A stretch of 64,000 bases of DNA from positions 98,006,449 through 98,070,448 of the forward strand of contig NC_082596.1 in assembly GCF_030936135.1 (NCBI RefSeq), written 5' to 3'. Within the stretch, counting starts at the first letter, position 1. Every line of letters starts with the position of its first letter. A model generated the notes under the pieces. That model was not told the origin of the DNA. It ran no database searches and saw nothing but the letters and a program-made list of their open reading frames with translations. Origin of the DNA: Gavia stellata. Lineage: Eukaryota; Chordata; Aves; Gaviiformes; Gaviidae. The position numbers were made by a program, and so were the translations under genes. This document shows positions 24,141 to 35,560 of this stretch, one piece after another.

Positions 24141-25857
24141 TGCAATGCATGTGAGCAGAATCTATATCTATGATGAGCATTTTCCTTTAGACTTCTGAAA
24201 TACAAGAATTACCAATTGTACCAATAAGTAAAAATAATCTACTTTTTGGACGGAATGATTTTTTATATATGATAAAGTGCTCTAGAAATATGGCTCCAGA
24301 TGGAAATCCTGACCCCTCATTGTTCTTCATCTCAAAAGCCTTTGTCATATAAACCTACAACAAAGTGCAGAAGTGCCAGGAATCTGTCTCTGGCAATAAA
24401 TGAAATTCAGGTGACAAAATCAAATACAATTTCTTTCTTCACAATTGTAAGATGATATGATGGGTGCAACATGGTGGAGTCACTGTGACACGCTATAAAC
24501 TTAAACAAAAGGTGATGTGGGGAAAAAAGTAAAGGTGGCTTTGTTCAGGTCACGCCCTTAACAAAAAATAAATACCAATAAGCTTGCTTTTGCCAGGTTT
24601 GATCACAATTTAGATTTCCAGCTGAATTTCTATATATACATTGCTACCAAGGCTGACCCCAAACGTTAACCCAAGGTAGCTGAAGTGGAATCTGGCAGTG
24701 GGACTGAATGGGCTGAATTTAGAAATGGAGATTTTAAGTCACCTCTCCCCATTCCTGCCCCCTCTCCTTTAATTAACTCTTGCCCTTATTTATGGAGACA
24801 GGCCTTTTTCCCAAAGAAGCAGTGAAGTGACAGCTTGCAGAAAAATCAATCTCATGCTCTTTGAACAATTATGCTTTTTTAATGCAGTCTCTTATGTCTG
24901 TAGTTCGGTGACTTTGACTGCCCAGATGCATAAGTAGGACTACATGTGTGTGTAAGGTTGTGCACAGCTGGAGCCCTGCCAAGTAAATAGCCAGGCAAAG
25001 GACCTCCTCTCACTAAAACATGGGAGGGCGGGGCGAGATTGTGGTCAAACCCTTCGGTGTGGTGCAGGACGCAGAGTGATGGGGAGGAGGAGCTGCAGAG
25101 ACAGAGCTCGCTCCCCAAAGGCAAGTCTTGTGGGCCACACATTGGCTCCTGCATGGTGCAATTCAAAAGCCTCAAGTATGGGCAATTGCTCACCTGGGCA
25201 AAGTGTCAGCCCTAAAACCTTCCCAGGGCAGCAACACGGGGGGGCTGGATGGCTGGGTACCCCCGGCTGGCTGCTTTCTGGGGTGCACCACCGTCCCTGG
25301 TGTCACCCTGGTCACCTCGGCCACCCCTGCTTAGGACAATCGATTTCTTGGTCCCTACTCAGAATAAATCCAGTGATTCAGCCCCTCACAGGGAGGAGGT
25401 ACAGCTGACAGCAGGCTGCTCACACCACAGCAATTAGCTAAAATTAATTAAATTAATACAGAGCAATTAGTGGTCCATCTTCCTGAAGACTGCTGTTGCA
25501 TGACCTGTCCGTGGCTGGGGTGTCCCCCACTTCCCTTGGGAAAATAGTGCCTGGGAGTGCATTGCTCCTGCCAGAGTGACCTGAACTGATGTGCTCCTTA
25601 GGGGAGATGGCTTGCAGGGAAAGATGGCTATCTAAAGCACACCACTGCTTAGGTGAAATCACTCTGGTAGGATATGTAAAGACCCTACAGCATCCAGTCC
25701 TGAAGCAATGTGAATTTTCTGTGGTGCTTCTGGCAGTGAACAGGTTGCTAAGTACTTCCAGTCATAATTCCTCGTTATTTTTGCTGTCATTGTGAATACC
25801 TGTGCAATTCAAGGTAGTCACACTTTGCTCCTCCAAAGTGCTCTCTTACTGAAGATG
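24141..25857. other. Intergenic region upstream of CR1
   Basis: The first part (24141-24900) is AT-rich, non-repetitive sequence of the kind often found in conserved non-coding DNA; the remainder is GC-richer. No exon is supported. Confidence 0.45.
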
Positions 25858-26552
25858 GATTGAGAGCAGCCCTGCGGAGAAGGACTTGAGGATATTGGTG
25901 GATGAAAAATTGGACACGAGCCGCTAATGTGCGCTCGCAGCCCAGAAAGCCAACTGTATCCTGGGCTGCATCCAAAGAAGCATGGCCAGCAGGTCAAGGG
26001 AAGGGATTCTGCCCCTCTGCTCTGCTCTGGTGAGACCCCACCTGTCCATCTCTGGGGTCCTCAGCACAGGAGAGACATGGACCTGTTGGAGCGAGTCCAG
26101 AGGAGGGCCACAAAAATGATCAGAGGGATAGAACACCTCTCCTATGAGGACATTGGGGCTGGGGAGAGAGAGTTGGGGTTGTTCAGCCTGGAAAAGAGAA
26201 GGCTCTGGGCAGACCTTATTGGGGCCTTTCAATACTTAAAAGGGGGCTTATAAGATGGGGACAGACTTTTTAGCAGGTCCTGTAGTGATAGGACAAGGGG
26301 TAATGGTTTTAAACTGAAAGAGGGTAGGTGTAGATTGGATGTAAAGAACTTTTTTATGATGAGGGTGGTGAGGCACTGGCACAGGTTGCCCAGAGAAGCT
26401 GTGGATGCCCCATCACTGGCAGCGTTCAAGGTCAGGTTGGATGGGGCTTTGAGCAACCTGATCTAGTGAAAGATGTTCCTGCCTATGGCAGGGGGGTTGG
26501 ACTAGGTGATCTTTAAAGGTCCCTTCCAACCCAAAGCAATCTGTGATTCTAT
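25858..26552 (+). mobile_element. CR1 LINE fragment (about 700 bp, degraded ORF2 C-terminus)
   Basis: A longer CR1 copy begins at 'TTGAGAGCAGCCCTG' and passes through 'GAAAGCCAACTGTATCC', 'GGCCAGCAGGTCAAGGGA', 'TGTTGGAGCGAGTCCAG', 'GAGTTGGGGTTGTTCAGCC' and 'GGTTGCCCAGAGAAGCTGTGG', ending 'GATTCTATAA'. The coding frame is broken, so the copy is older than the one at 279-828 and belongs to a different subfamily (it ends with 'GGTCCCTTCCAACCC'). Confidence 0.9.
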
Positions 26553-28250
26553 AATTTAAGATGGGAAATAAAAAACACTACTATGCAAAACACAATCCCC
26601 CGGCAGCCCGGGGAGGCAGGGGAGTGTTGTGCAGAGGTAGGAAGGAGCTGATGGCTTGCTTAAGGCTTGGGCTGGCTGTGTCACACCCTCCTGGCTGGTG
26701 GGTACGGTAGCCAAGTGAGACTCGCCCTGTGACGAAATGGCAAGCGGACCTCAGTGACCGCAAGCGTGCGGCGCCTGTTTGCGGTGCAGCTGGGCTTCCT
26801 GCCCTACTTGCCGGCCAGTCGCTGCTGTCTCCACTTGTTGGTTTGAAGTGTTTCTCCAGCGTTCCCCATAGGGAGAAAAATGTAAAAGGTTTCATAAAAA
26901 AGGAAGGGAGGGAGGTAAAGGAGCAAGGGATAAAGCCCACCCTGGCTGGCCGGTTCAGCCCTGCAGTGGGGACCTGCCCTGAAAAAGGAACGAGGTAACG
27001 TAACCAGCTAAACCCAACCAACTAAGGACGTGGAATTCTACGTTCAGGCTGAAACTTTGCTTTTTAAATGTTTGTTGGGGTGCTTGGGGGGAAGGGGAAC
27101 AAAGAGAGATGCTGGAGCTGCAGCTGCCTGGCTCTCAGAGGAAGACACTGATCTAAACATTTCTGTCTTCAGTGCAGTTTGTTTGCATTTTCCCTAAAAT
27201 GACCATATTACATATATAAGGATATACACTATATTTTAAGGAAACATATCTCTGAGGAGAATTAAAAGAGCATTTACTTAACAAATCATGTCTGTTTCTC
27301 AAGTGAATCTCTGATGTAAGGCAAGGAACCATACATATTTAAACTTGGAAGTTGCTTTTCTATGTATGATTAACGCAGATTTCTAATGTATATGTTGTTG
27401 CTTCTCCTGCTAGCTGCAACCTGATTCATAACTTATGAGGGAAATTTCAGTGCTGTCTATTGAACTGTGGCAGAGACAAAGGACATTTTAGAGGACAAAT
27501 GAAGGATGCTCTTGAAAACCAGGGATGTTAATTGGTACTCTGCTCTATATTGATCTCACTCTTCTGCTTCTGAATTTGACTGAGGTTCTGCAACCCCAAC
27601 CCAGGCAGATTGCCATTAAAGAGCTTTTGTCTGCATTAACCCAGCAATATTAAACCCCCTGTGGTTCTGATATCCACCTTCCTTTTCTTTTCCTTTTTCC
27701 ACCAGAGATGCCCATCTAGCAGACTTTCTGTCATCCCATACCCTGCCCTAAAATCACAGGAATTTGCTCATCCCACTGGTCTATTAAAAATTGTCCAGCA
27801 GTCCCTGAAAAAAACACCCATATGGCTTGCAAAGCATCGCTTAGTCTTTTTGCACTTTTATGTTTCATTCTGCGGAATTGCCGATAGTGTTGTAGCTTCA
27901 AGTTTCTCCACATTAATTGCAATGATATTTTTCAGTCTTTTCCTGCCAACCAAGCTGCTGGCTTTCGATCAGAAATCACATGTGTGCTAGAAAGAAGAAG
28001 CGGATTGCTGTCAGCTGGCTCCTGTCTGGTTTGCCATGCAGGAAAAGGTGAGGTGTACAACACAGGGCTTCTGCAGCTGCAGAGAGAAAAGGTATAAGAT
28101 ACACAAGGTATATGAAAGTAAGTGGTAAACAGGGGCTTAAACCACTAGTAACTAACCCCAGGGGCCCGTGTTTATGCAATATTGAACTTGAATCGAGTAG
28201 AAATTGTTTCTATCCCTGGACTCACTGCTGAGCTGAGACTGACCGTCGAT
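26553..28250. other. Intergenic region, no gene recognised
   Basis: The region has mixed composition. A T/C-rich patch lies near 27675-27705. I see no repeat family or exon. Confidence 0.5.
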
Positions 28251-28355
28251 TGCCCACCTACCTGTGCCTCGGTGTCCCCATGCATGAATTGGAGAGAAAG
28301 ACGCCAGACTCCTTTATAAAGTGCTTTGGGACCTGCTGATGAAAAGCGGTCGGCA
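28251..28355 (+). repeat. Ancient MIR3/CORE-SINE-like relic
   Basis: The order 'GTGCCTCGGTGTCCCCATG', then 'TTTATAAAGTGCTTTGGGA', then 'GATGAAAAGCGGT' follows the MIR3/L2-type 3' half, where the consensus has a 'GCCTCGGTTTCCCCATCTG' word and a 'GTAAAGCGCTTTGAGA' word. It is diverged, as expected for an amniote-age insertion. Assignment is from memory. Confidence 0.5.
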
Positions 28356-31300
28356 TTACGTGAACACAAAATGCCTTGTTTGTTGTGATGTGGCATCTTA
28401 TACAATCAGCCTTATGGGCACATTAAAAATTATTTCTGCAGAGTGAAAAGGCACTAAGATCTATGTAATAAATAGGTGAAGAACCAGTCAGAGATAAGTA
28501 AAGGAGAACACAGCTCCCACTAGCTTGGCTGAGAAGAGGCATCACATGCAGACTGTTGGAGCACAGCCTGCACACCAGATGAATAACGGGTACGGGGACG
28601 TGCAGAGAGGCCATTCAACAGGGACGGCCAAGCCTTTCTGCAGATGGAGGAAGACCCATGCTGAGGGTTGTCATGTTTCTCCCTAGGAGATTTTGGGTAC
28701 AAAGATGCCCACGTGTGGGACATAATGCCTCCTGGGTAGCCCCCGGATTTCTGGAAAGGCGTGAGCGTGTTGTGTATGTGTCATGCAGATGGTGTCCCTG
28801 TGCTGGGTACGCACAGTGCCGCCAGGAAGCATTGGACCTATGGCATGGCCGCATAGCAATGCTGTGCTCGTGCACAGGAAGGGCTGTGCTTATCAAGCAC
28901 CCAGCGCACGTCTGGTCAGCTCCTGCACTCCAGGGAAACCCAAAATTTCCAGATATAGCTCCCGTGCAGAAACACCAACTGGTCTGCCAGACGACCTGGC
29001 AAGACGATCCTGGATAAAAGTAAAAAGCTCCCCCAAATTTGGTGTCCATGGTGTCCATGCAAAGGCAGCAGGAGACATCCAGGCACCGTAGCTGTGCCCC
29101 AGCTGTGGCTCCTCTTCTTCTCCTGCACTTCTTTGGTTGTTCGTACCCTCTAGGTACCTCTGCCCATGTGGAAAACACACTGTCTTGGGCTTCATGGCCA
29201 AGGGAAAGACTGATGGGGTTTTGTTGCATGGCTAAACCTCTGCCAAGGGATTTGGGAGACTTCTGGGTTCATGAGCCCTCACACAGCCCTCATGCACTGC
29301 CGCCAGCATGCTGCTGGCCGACCCATTCATGACGGGGAATGAACCCCAGTCCCCTCTTTGCCTCTCCGGGGCCTCTGCTGTTGCAAAGAGCTGGGTTTTG
29401 ATTTCAGTGGGAAGGGAGGAGAGCGGTCACCAGGCATGAGGTTATCTCCAGCTCCTTTGCTCTTCCCCAGATGCAGATGTTGAGGGGAGCTCGTTGCAGT
29501 TCAAAGGAAGATGAATACTTCATGGAGGGGAGGTTACCAAAATGCTCTTCAGTCCTGCTCACTAGCAACAAACATTGAACTCGCCTCTTTCCTAGGGGAA
29601 TTGCACGGAGCCCAGCTTTGTTTGGAAGGGAAGTTTGACAGGACTTGTGTGACGGATAGCGTGAAAAGTTTCCAGTGAGCAATTAAAAAGAGGCAGTGGG
29701 GGAGAAGGACTTTTTTAGCATTTTTCCATGACTATTCTGGTAACTAGAAGAGTTCCTTGTGCAACTCTGAAGCAACAGTGAATTCCTGGAGAGATACAAG
29801 ATGCCCCCCACACTGCGTTTCTGACAAAAACTGTTGTGAGTTTTGCTCGCTGCAAACATGAAGTGAGCAAATGCCAGGCCAGTCATCCAGGTAACTTTAC
29901 AGTTCAGTGCTTGTTTTATGCCATCTCTTTTGGGGACCTCTTGTAAACAGAGTTTTTTTCAAGTTCCCTACTTTCCCTGTCTTACTTGACATTTCTTTTG
30001 AACATCTTCATCTTCCTTTTCTAAGGCAGCAAATGCTACTTCTCTCTTCTTTCTTGTCTTTCCTCTTCCCTTGCATCTTCTGTGAAGAGCACAGAAATTT
30101 CCTCCACATATTGATTGGACGTTCCTGCACCGGTAATTTCTGTTTTGTCTCAGGCAATCCAGCATACTCGGGTGATTAAAGGGTAATGACTGTACACTGT
30201 ATATATCTCTTCTCCTACCGAGATTTTTCGATACCAGTATATTGGGCACAGCAAAGCTCTTCCAACCTTGAAGATGAACTGAATGTAAAAAAATTCATCC
30301 ATTTGAAACAGGCTTTCAGAATTCAGTTGAAGGAGCACTAAACAGTTACAGGCACAGAAACTGGCAAGATCACATTTTGCCATGCAAGTTGCAATTTGAT
30401 TAATGTGGCAGTTATTTGACGGGAAATTAGGAGAGAGATTTGAGAGTCATGAGAGGAAATTAGGCCATCTTACGCTTTTAAAACTCTTTAAAACTCTTTA
30501 AAAATCAGCAGTACTCCTCCTCCCCTGGAGGTTTATGAGCATGCAGGCAACTTCTGTATTTAATCAAGAAAGCAAGCACAGCACAAATGCTGAAAATGTT
30601 TTCCAGGGGCAGCAGGACAGACCAGAAATCTTCTTTTCTGGAAATCTTGACCTCAGCATCTTGGTTTGCATAGTCCAAATCTTCAATTGTGTATCTTGCT
30701 TTATCCAGTGCTGAGGTCTAATTTAGAAGCACTCTACAGCATCAAGCACTGAACTTGGCCAGACTGGCACCTCTGGAAGTCTCCTTGACCTCAGAGGGAT
30801 CTCTCAGGAGGTTGGACTGTCTGTTCAGAATAAATCTTGGTTCCCTCCAGCGGAGGGAAGTAACCAACGAGTCTGAACTATGTGGAAAAGAAGGTCCCAT
30901 GGTATGAATCACCTACTTCCTCTGGTGGAAACAGGGTGGTTCTAATCAATGCATTACAAAAAACCAGAGAAACCTCTTTCCTGCAAATGATCAACATAAG
31001 CCAGCTGTGTGACAAGTCTAATTCAAGAGGCATAAACTTGGAGTCAGTCAGCAGTGTTGAGGATGCCTTGGAAGCTTCTTGGTGTTAATGAAGGTTTCAC
31101 TGGGATTTTAAGACTTTAAAACTGTGCTTTTCTAACAGACGTGGGAATGCAAAATTAATGCAGACGCAATAACCATAGCCCAGTGGGGAGGTTTTGGGCT
31201 GGAACTCAGAAGATCTGGTTTCTGTTTTGGGATGTGCTGATTGTGACATGGGAAAATACTCTGTGCTAGATTTAGGAGAGTGAGATGGCTGCTTGAGTTT

Positions 31301-32400
31301 AATATTTTTTTGGCAGTCACAAAATCCAGTTTTAACCTTCTGTGCTCCCAATCCTTCCATGCACTTAACTTTCCAATGGTTGAGTCCCCAGGGTCAAAGC
31401 TTTTTAACCCCCAGCCTGGAAACTACTAACAGTCTGTAAGATATCAGAAGGTGATCTGTGGAAGCACCGCAATTTAAAAACAAAACGAAATTATCACACA
31501 TAACAGCATGAACAGACAGAATGGGGAAAATACTGAACATCCCTAATTGTATTTGGTTGCAAATAAAAGCCACTGTGGTGACTGCACAAATTAGCCTTTT
31601 GATTTGTTTCCCGAAAGAAGTAAGTTGCTCTGGTTTTGGGAAGCATCACTCTCAATGCATGGCTTTTTGCTGCTGTCCATGCAGCAAAACATGCACATCT
31701 CTGCCAAGGCTGAGCTGCGTGTCTTGTGTTATAATGCCACCAGGGTGCCCAAAACGGTGCTTCCCAACCTGTTCCACATCTGGAGTCTTCATCAGGTCTA
31801 AGTTCATCTCACCTACCCCCCAGCCAGTCGGGAGGCGATTGGTATTTTCCCTCTTCTGCATGAACTCTGCAGTTAAGGCATTAGTTTGAGTTGTAGAAGA
31901 ATCAAACTCAGCCCCCGCATCTGCCCAGAAGGAAGAGGAAACCTCGTTTCCCACCTTTTGGGAGGTTGTTCTTGCGTTTAGGCTCTTGGCAGCTCTCAGC
32001 CTCTCCCTCCCGATGGAGCCCTCCCACTCCCTGTGGAATATTTGCATCTTTCCTAAGCCAGCTCTGACCTTGCAGCTCACAAGAGAGGGCACTTGCTTGT
32101 GAGGAGGAGGGAAGACCTGAGGTCCAGCCCTTGCTCAAATTAAGAGCTCAGTGTTTTAGTAACACATTTGCTAACAAGGTTTTAAAGAAAGGCAGAGCAC
32201 TGAAATGGAGAGCCAGGGCTGTAAGTAAACTCCTGGAACAACCACTTATTGAAGTGATGAACAAGCTTTTTTCACTTGCAGCCTTTATTGCAAGTAAGGA
32301 AAGCGTATATTCTTCATTTCAGGTTCTTTGGTTTAGCTTGGTCAATGGCTGGTTCATTAGAAATAAGAAATTAATTACAGGTTAAAAAAGCTGGAAATGT
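28356..32400. other. Intergenic region, no gene recognised
   Basis: Several reading frames of 100 to 204 codons overlap on opposite strands around 28600-29300, where GC is moderately high. None has a recognisable domain, signal or splice structure that I can defend. A 10-base word AAAACTCTTT is duplicated in tandem near 30480-30499. Confidence 0.5.
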
Positions 32401-35400
32401 CTTTTTCCTGCCCACCGGTCTATGAATAAAGGGAGACACCACGGCTGAGATCTACTCGTTCCAGGCTGTTTAAGCACTGGTTAACAGTTTATTTCACAAA
32501 CGACAATTTTCTTCATTTAATAATTCAGTTAACTTTAAATACAAAATGTGTTCTGACACCTTCTTGTCCTTTCACATCCAAATCATTTAATGTGACTTCA
32601 TTTGATGATGAAAACCAATGCTGCCTTTTTTTATGTTATTATAGCCTAATTTCTATCCCAAGGCAATTCAACAAAACTAAGAAAAAAATTGAATTACCTA
32701 GTAAACATGAAATAATATTTGCCCTTTTCTATTATAATAAAAGGTAAACATTAAGCATTTGAATAAAAAATTCAGTTGTTTAAGTATTTGAATATATGCA
32801 TCTCACATTCTAAGTTAGCAAAACAAGAAAGTATGAAATACAGCAAAAGGCTTCAGGTGCTACAGAAGAAATCTCAGTGCTTGCCTACTGCCAGGAATCA
32901 ACCTTTCTTTGGAAACATTATTAAATAGAAATGCAAACCAGGAATAAAACCAGGTAACTTTAACCAAGGTCACTTGCTTTCTCCTTTAACTGACAATTAA
33001 AATAGATTGTTCAAATCCCATGCATATGAATCGCTCCACCCAGCTCACTTTTCCCAACAGGAGGTAGCAAGTTTACATGTCTCTGCGGTCATGGAAGAGA
33101 GGAGGAAGGCACGCTGCTAACCCTGTCGCTGCTGGCTGCTGTTTCGGTTCACCTCCACTGACTCCCAGCCCTCCCTCGCACCGGGGTTCCAGAAAATGTA
33201 CTTTTTGCCTTGTGTTTCTCTCTACCACCTTTCTGAGCAGTGAGGCACTTGTGCTTTCTGCCTGGCCTTTCCCCTCTCCAAACACCCATCTCGCTACCCT
33301 TGTCTTGTCCCACTTACGTTCCCCACACATCTCTCATGTTGGAGAGATACCTCTGGAACCATCAGGTAGGTCTCACCAGAAATGCTCGGAAGAGCCCGAG
33401 ATTTCTGTGGAGCGGCAAGTTGCGTCCCGTGAGGTTTCTAGGACACACAGAGAACTGCAACCTGCAGCATGTGAAGGGAGAAAACCAGAGAGCTGTTGTT
33501 TGGCATCCTGGGGAGTCAGGAGATGAAAAGCGAAGCAGCCTTGATGCATCGGTTCAGCCCAGGGAAAGAGATGCTATTTGCTACAGTGCTTGTCACCTGG
33601 GGCTCACCTGCTCCTTCCCTCCTTTCTGTCTGACTCTCAGAGTCACTCCAGCGTTACACGTCCTGCCCACATTTTGTAGTAAACCAGCCTAGCCCAAATG
33701 CAGCGTAACTCCCTTGGATGCCTGCGGGAGAGTTTCAAAATCCCTCCGCACCACTCACTGCAATTACATCTTCTTCCAGGAATAGGAAGGACTCGGGGTC
33801 TGCGGCGTTTCCAAGGGCAGCCCAGTCCTTCTGCCGGGATGCTGCAGTGCGTGCAAGTTACCAAACTCCCTGATCCCTGTTGCCTCTAAATTATTCCAAG
33901 ACTGTTTAGAATTGCTTTTGGGGTTGGTCCCCCCCCCTCCCCCCCCCCCAATAAACATGCTGAGTGCAGCATGCTGGGAGCCCTCAACATTCAGATCAAA
34001 GACCACTGCATGATGTGCTGCCCGGGGGATAAAGAGAAATAGGAGATGATATTGGGGGCCGGGAAAACTTGTTAGCTACTGGTTAGCTCTACTGCAAGTC
34101 TGATGTGGGAGAACCGACTCAATGCAGGTTTGCCTGCCTTGAATGAAAGGGATAACTGCAGAATTGTAAAGGCTTGTGACTGAGCTTATTTGACACAGAG
34201 AAGAGCAGGATTTGCATCCACATGAGACTGCTTTGAATCTAGGCTTAGGGCATTTGCTGTGGGAAAAGAGTTAATATTTCCTCCTCCTTAATTTTCATGA
34301 AAATGAGTCACAGTTTAATTCTGGGCCATTTTCTATGCCAGATGAATGGCACAGTGATTCTTTGATTGGATATCTGAAATGATAAAAACAATGCAAAGAT
34401 GAGAACGTCACATTCCAACACTCAAACCACAGAGCTTCTCCTTCCTTCGACGGGGATCTGAAATGCCTGCATTTTTTCAAGTGTGAAATGAATGAATGAT
34501 ATTGCAAGTATCTCTCCTTTCAAGATGTGCATGATTTCATGGCAAGTGCTTCATGCTTATTTCTGACTTGCCTTTGAGCCTTGCCCGATCACAACGTTTA
34601 CTACATTTAAAACTCTTTCTCTGCGGAATCAAATCCGGTTAAGTCTAAAGTCTGAGGGTAAATGCTCTAACCCTGGATTTATAAAATGGTTTGTAAATGT
34701 GATTAAAACCAACCTAGCTTTTCATGGTAAATGATAAAAATTATGCATCTGACAGATATTTAGCTGAATGTTGCCAGCGATTGCATTGCTGTGTTCAGCA
34801 GCCTCCTTTGTCTTGTCTCTTGTTAGAACAATAGGAGCACAGTCATACATTTTACAGTGTCCCACATATACCCTATGTGGGACACAGCCCAATGTGTACT
34901 GCGTTAGATTTGTGATTCCGTAATGTCCTTAATAAAGCCGTCCTACTTTCTTTGTTGCTATGCTTTTCTAATATTAGAAGTGCTGAGTGCTATAGCATAG
35001 CCTCATTAACATTAAAAAAAAAAATTCTCCTATTGCTAAGCCATCTTCATTCATCCACTTTCAGTCATTTGTCCTACATTAAAAGGTCTTAAACATCAGA
35101 AAGGCACATATGCAGCTGGAACACTATCCTGTGCATTATAGGTGAGATATGTGGCAACTGGAAGCTCCCTGCTGCAGCCCTCACTCTGATGAGAAATCAT
35201 GAAGTCCTTTCATGAGGTTTTATTTAATAAACCGCAGTTGCTGCACCAGTTCCTAAAATACTAGGTATCTGTGTTATTCCTAATGATTAATGCCTGAAGC
35301 CTGATGATGATAGTTATCATCTGAGCTGTTAAAATACTTTTGAAGAAACATTCTCCTCTTAAATAAAGTTCCTTTGAAAGAGCGTATTTTCGTTTCAAGA

Positions 35401-35560
35401 GGAAGATTAAGCCTTGCTTAAATATTAACAGGAATTTCTGGTGTGGAAATTATCTGTTTATCTTGAGTTGGGAGTTGGTCTCTAGCTGTTATGATTTCAA
35501 AGAACATCTCAAAAATGTAACCTCATTAAAACCAGTGCCCGGCTGCCTGCCTCGGTTTGC
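32401..35560. other. AT-rich single-copy intergenic block (possible regulatory DNA)
   Basis: The two AT-rich parts, about 32450-33020 and 34200-35560, lack recognisable repeats and contain clustered transcription-factor-like words, including AP-1 TGAGTCA at 34304-34310, CTTTGAT near 34360 and ACAATGCAAAG at 34388-34398. A poly(C) interruption lies at 33930-33950. A perfect 12-base inverted repeat lies at 34857-34885. Regulatory function is inference only. Confidence 0.35.
34857..34885. repeat. Perfect 12-bp inverted repeat (hairpin candidate)
   Basis: GTGTCCCACATA at 34857-34868 is the exact reverse complement of TATGTGGGACAC at 34874-34885, separated by the five bases TACCC. It could form a hairpin or bind a dimeric factor. 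No known element is assigned. Confidence 0.8.

Noticed and set aside
28615-29229. 204-codon - strand frame with Cys- and Trp-containing sequence
   Set aside because: No family resemblance, overlapping frames on the other strand, and no splice or promoter support. I could not defend it as a gene or as a retroviral remnant.
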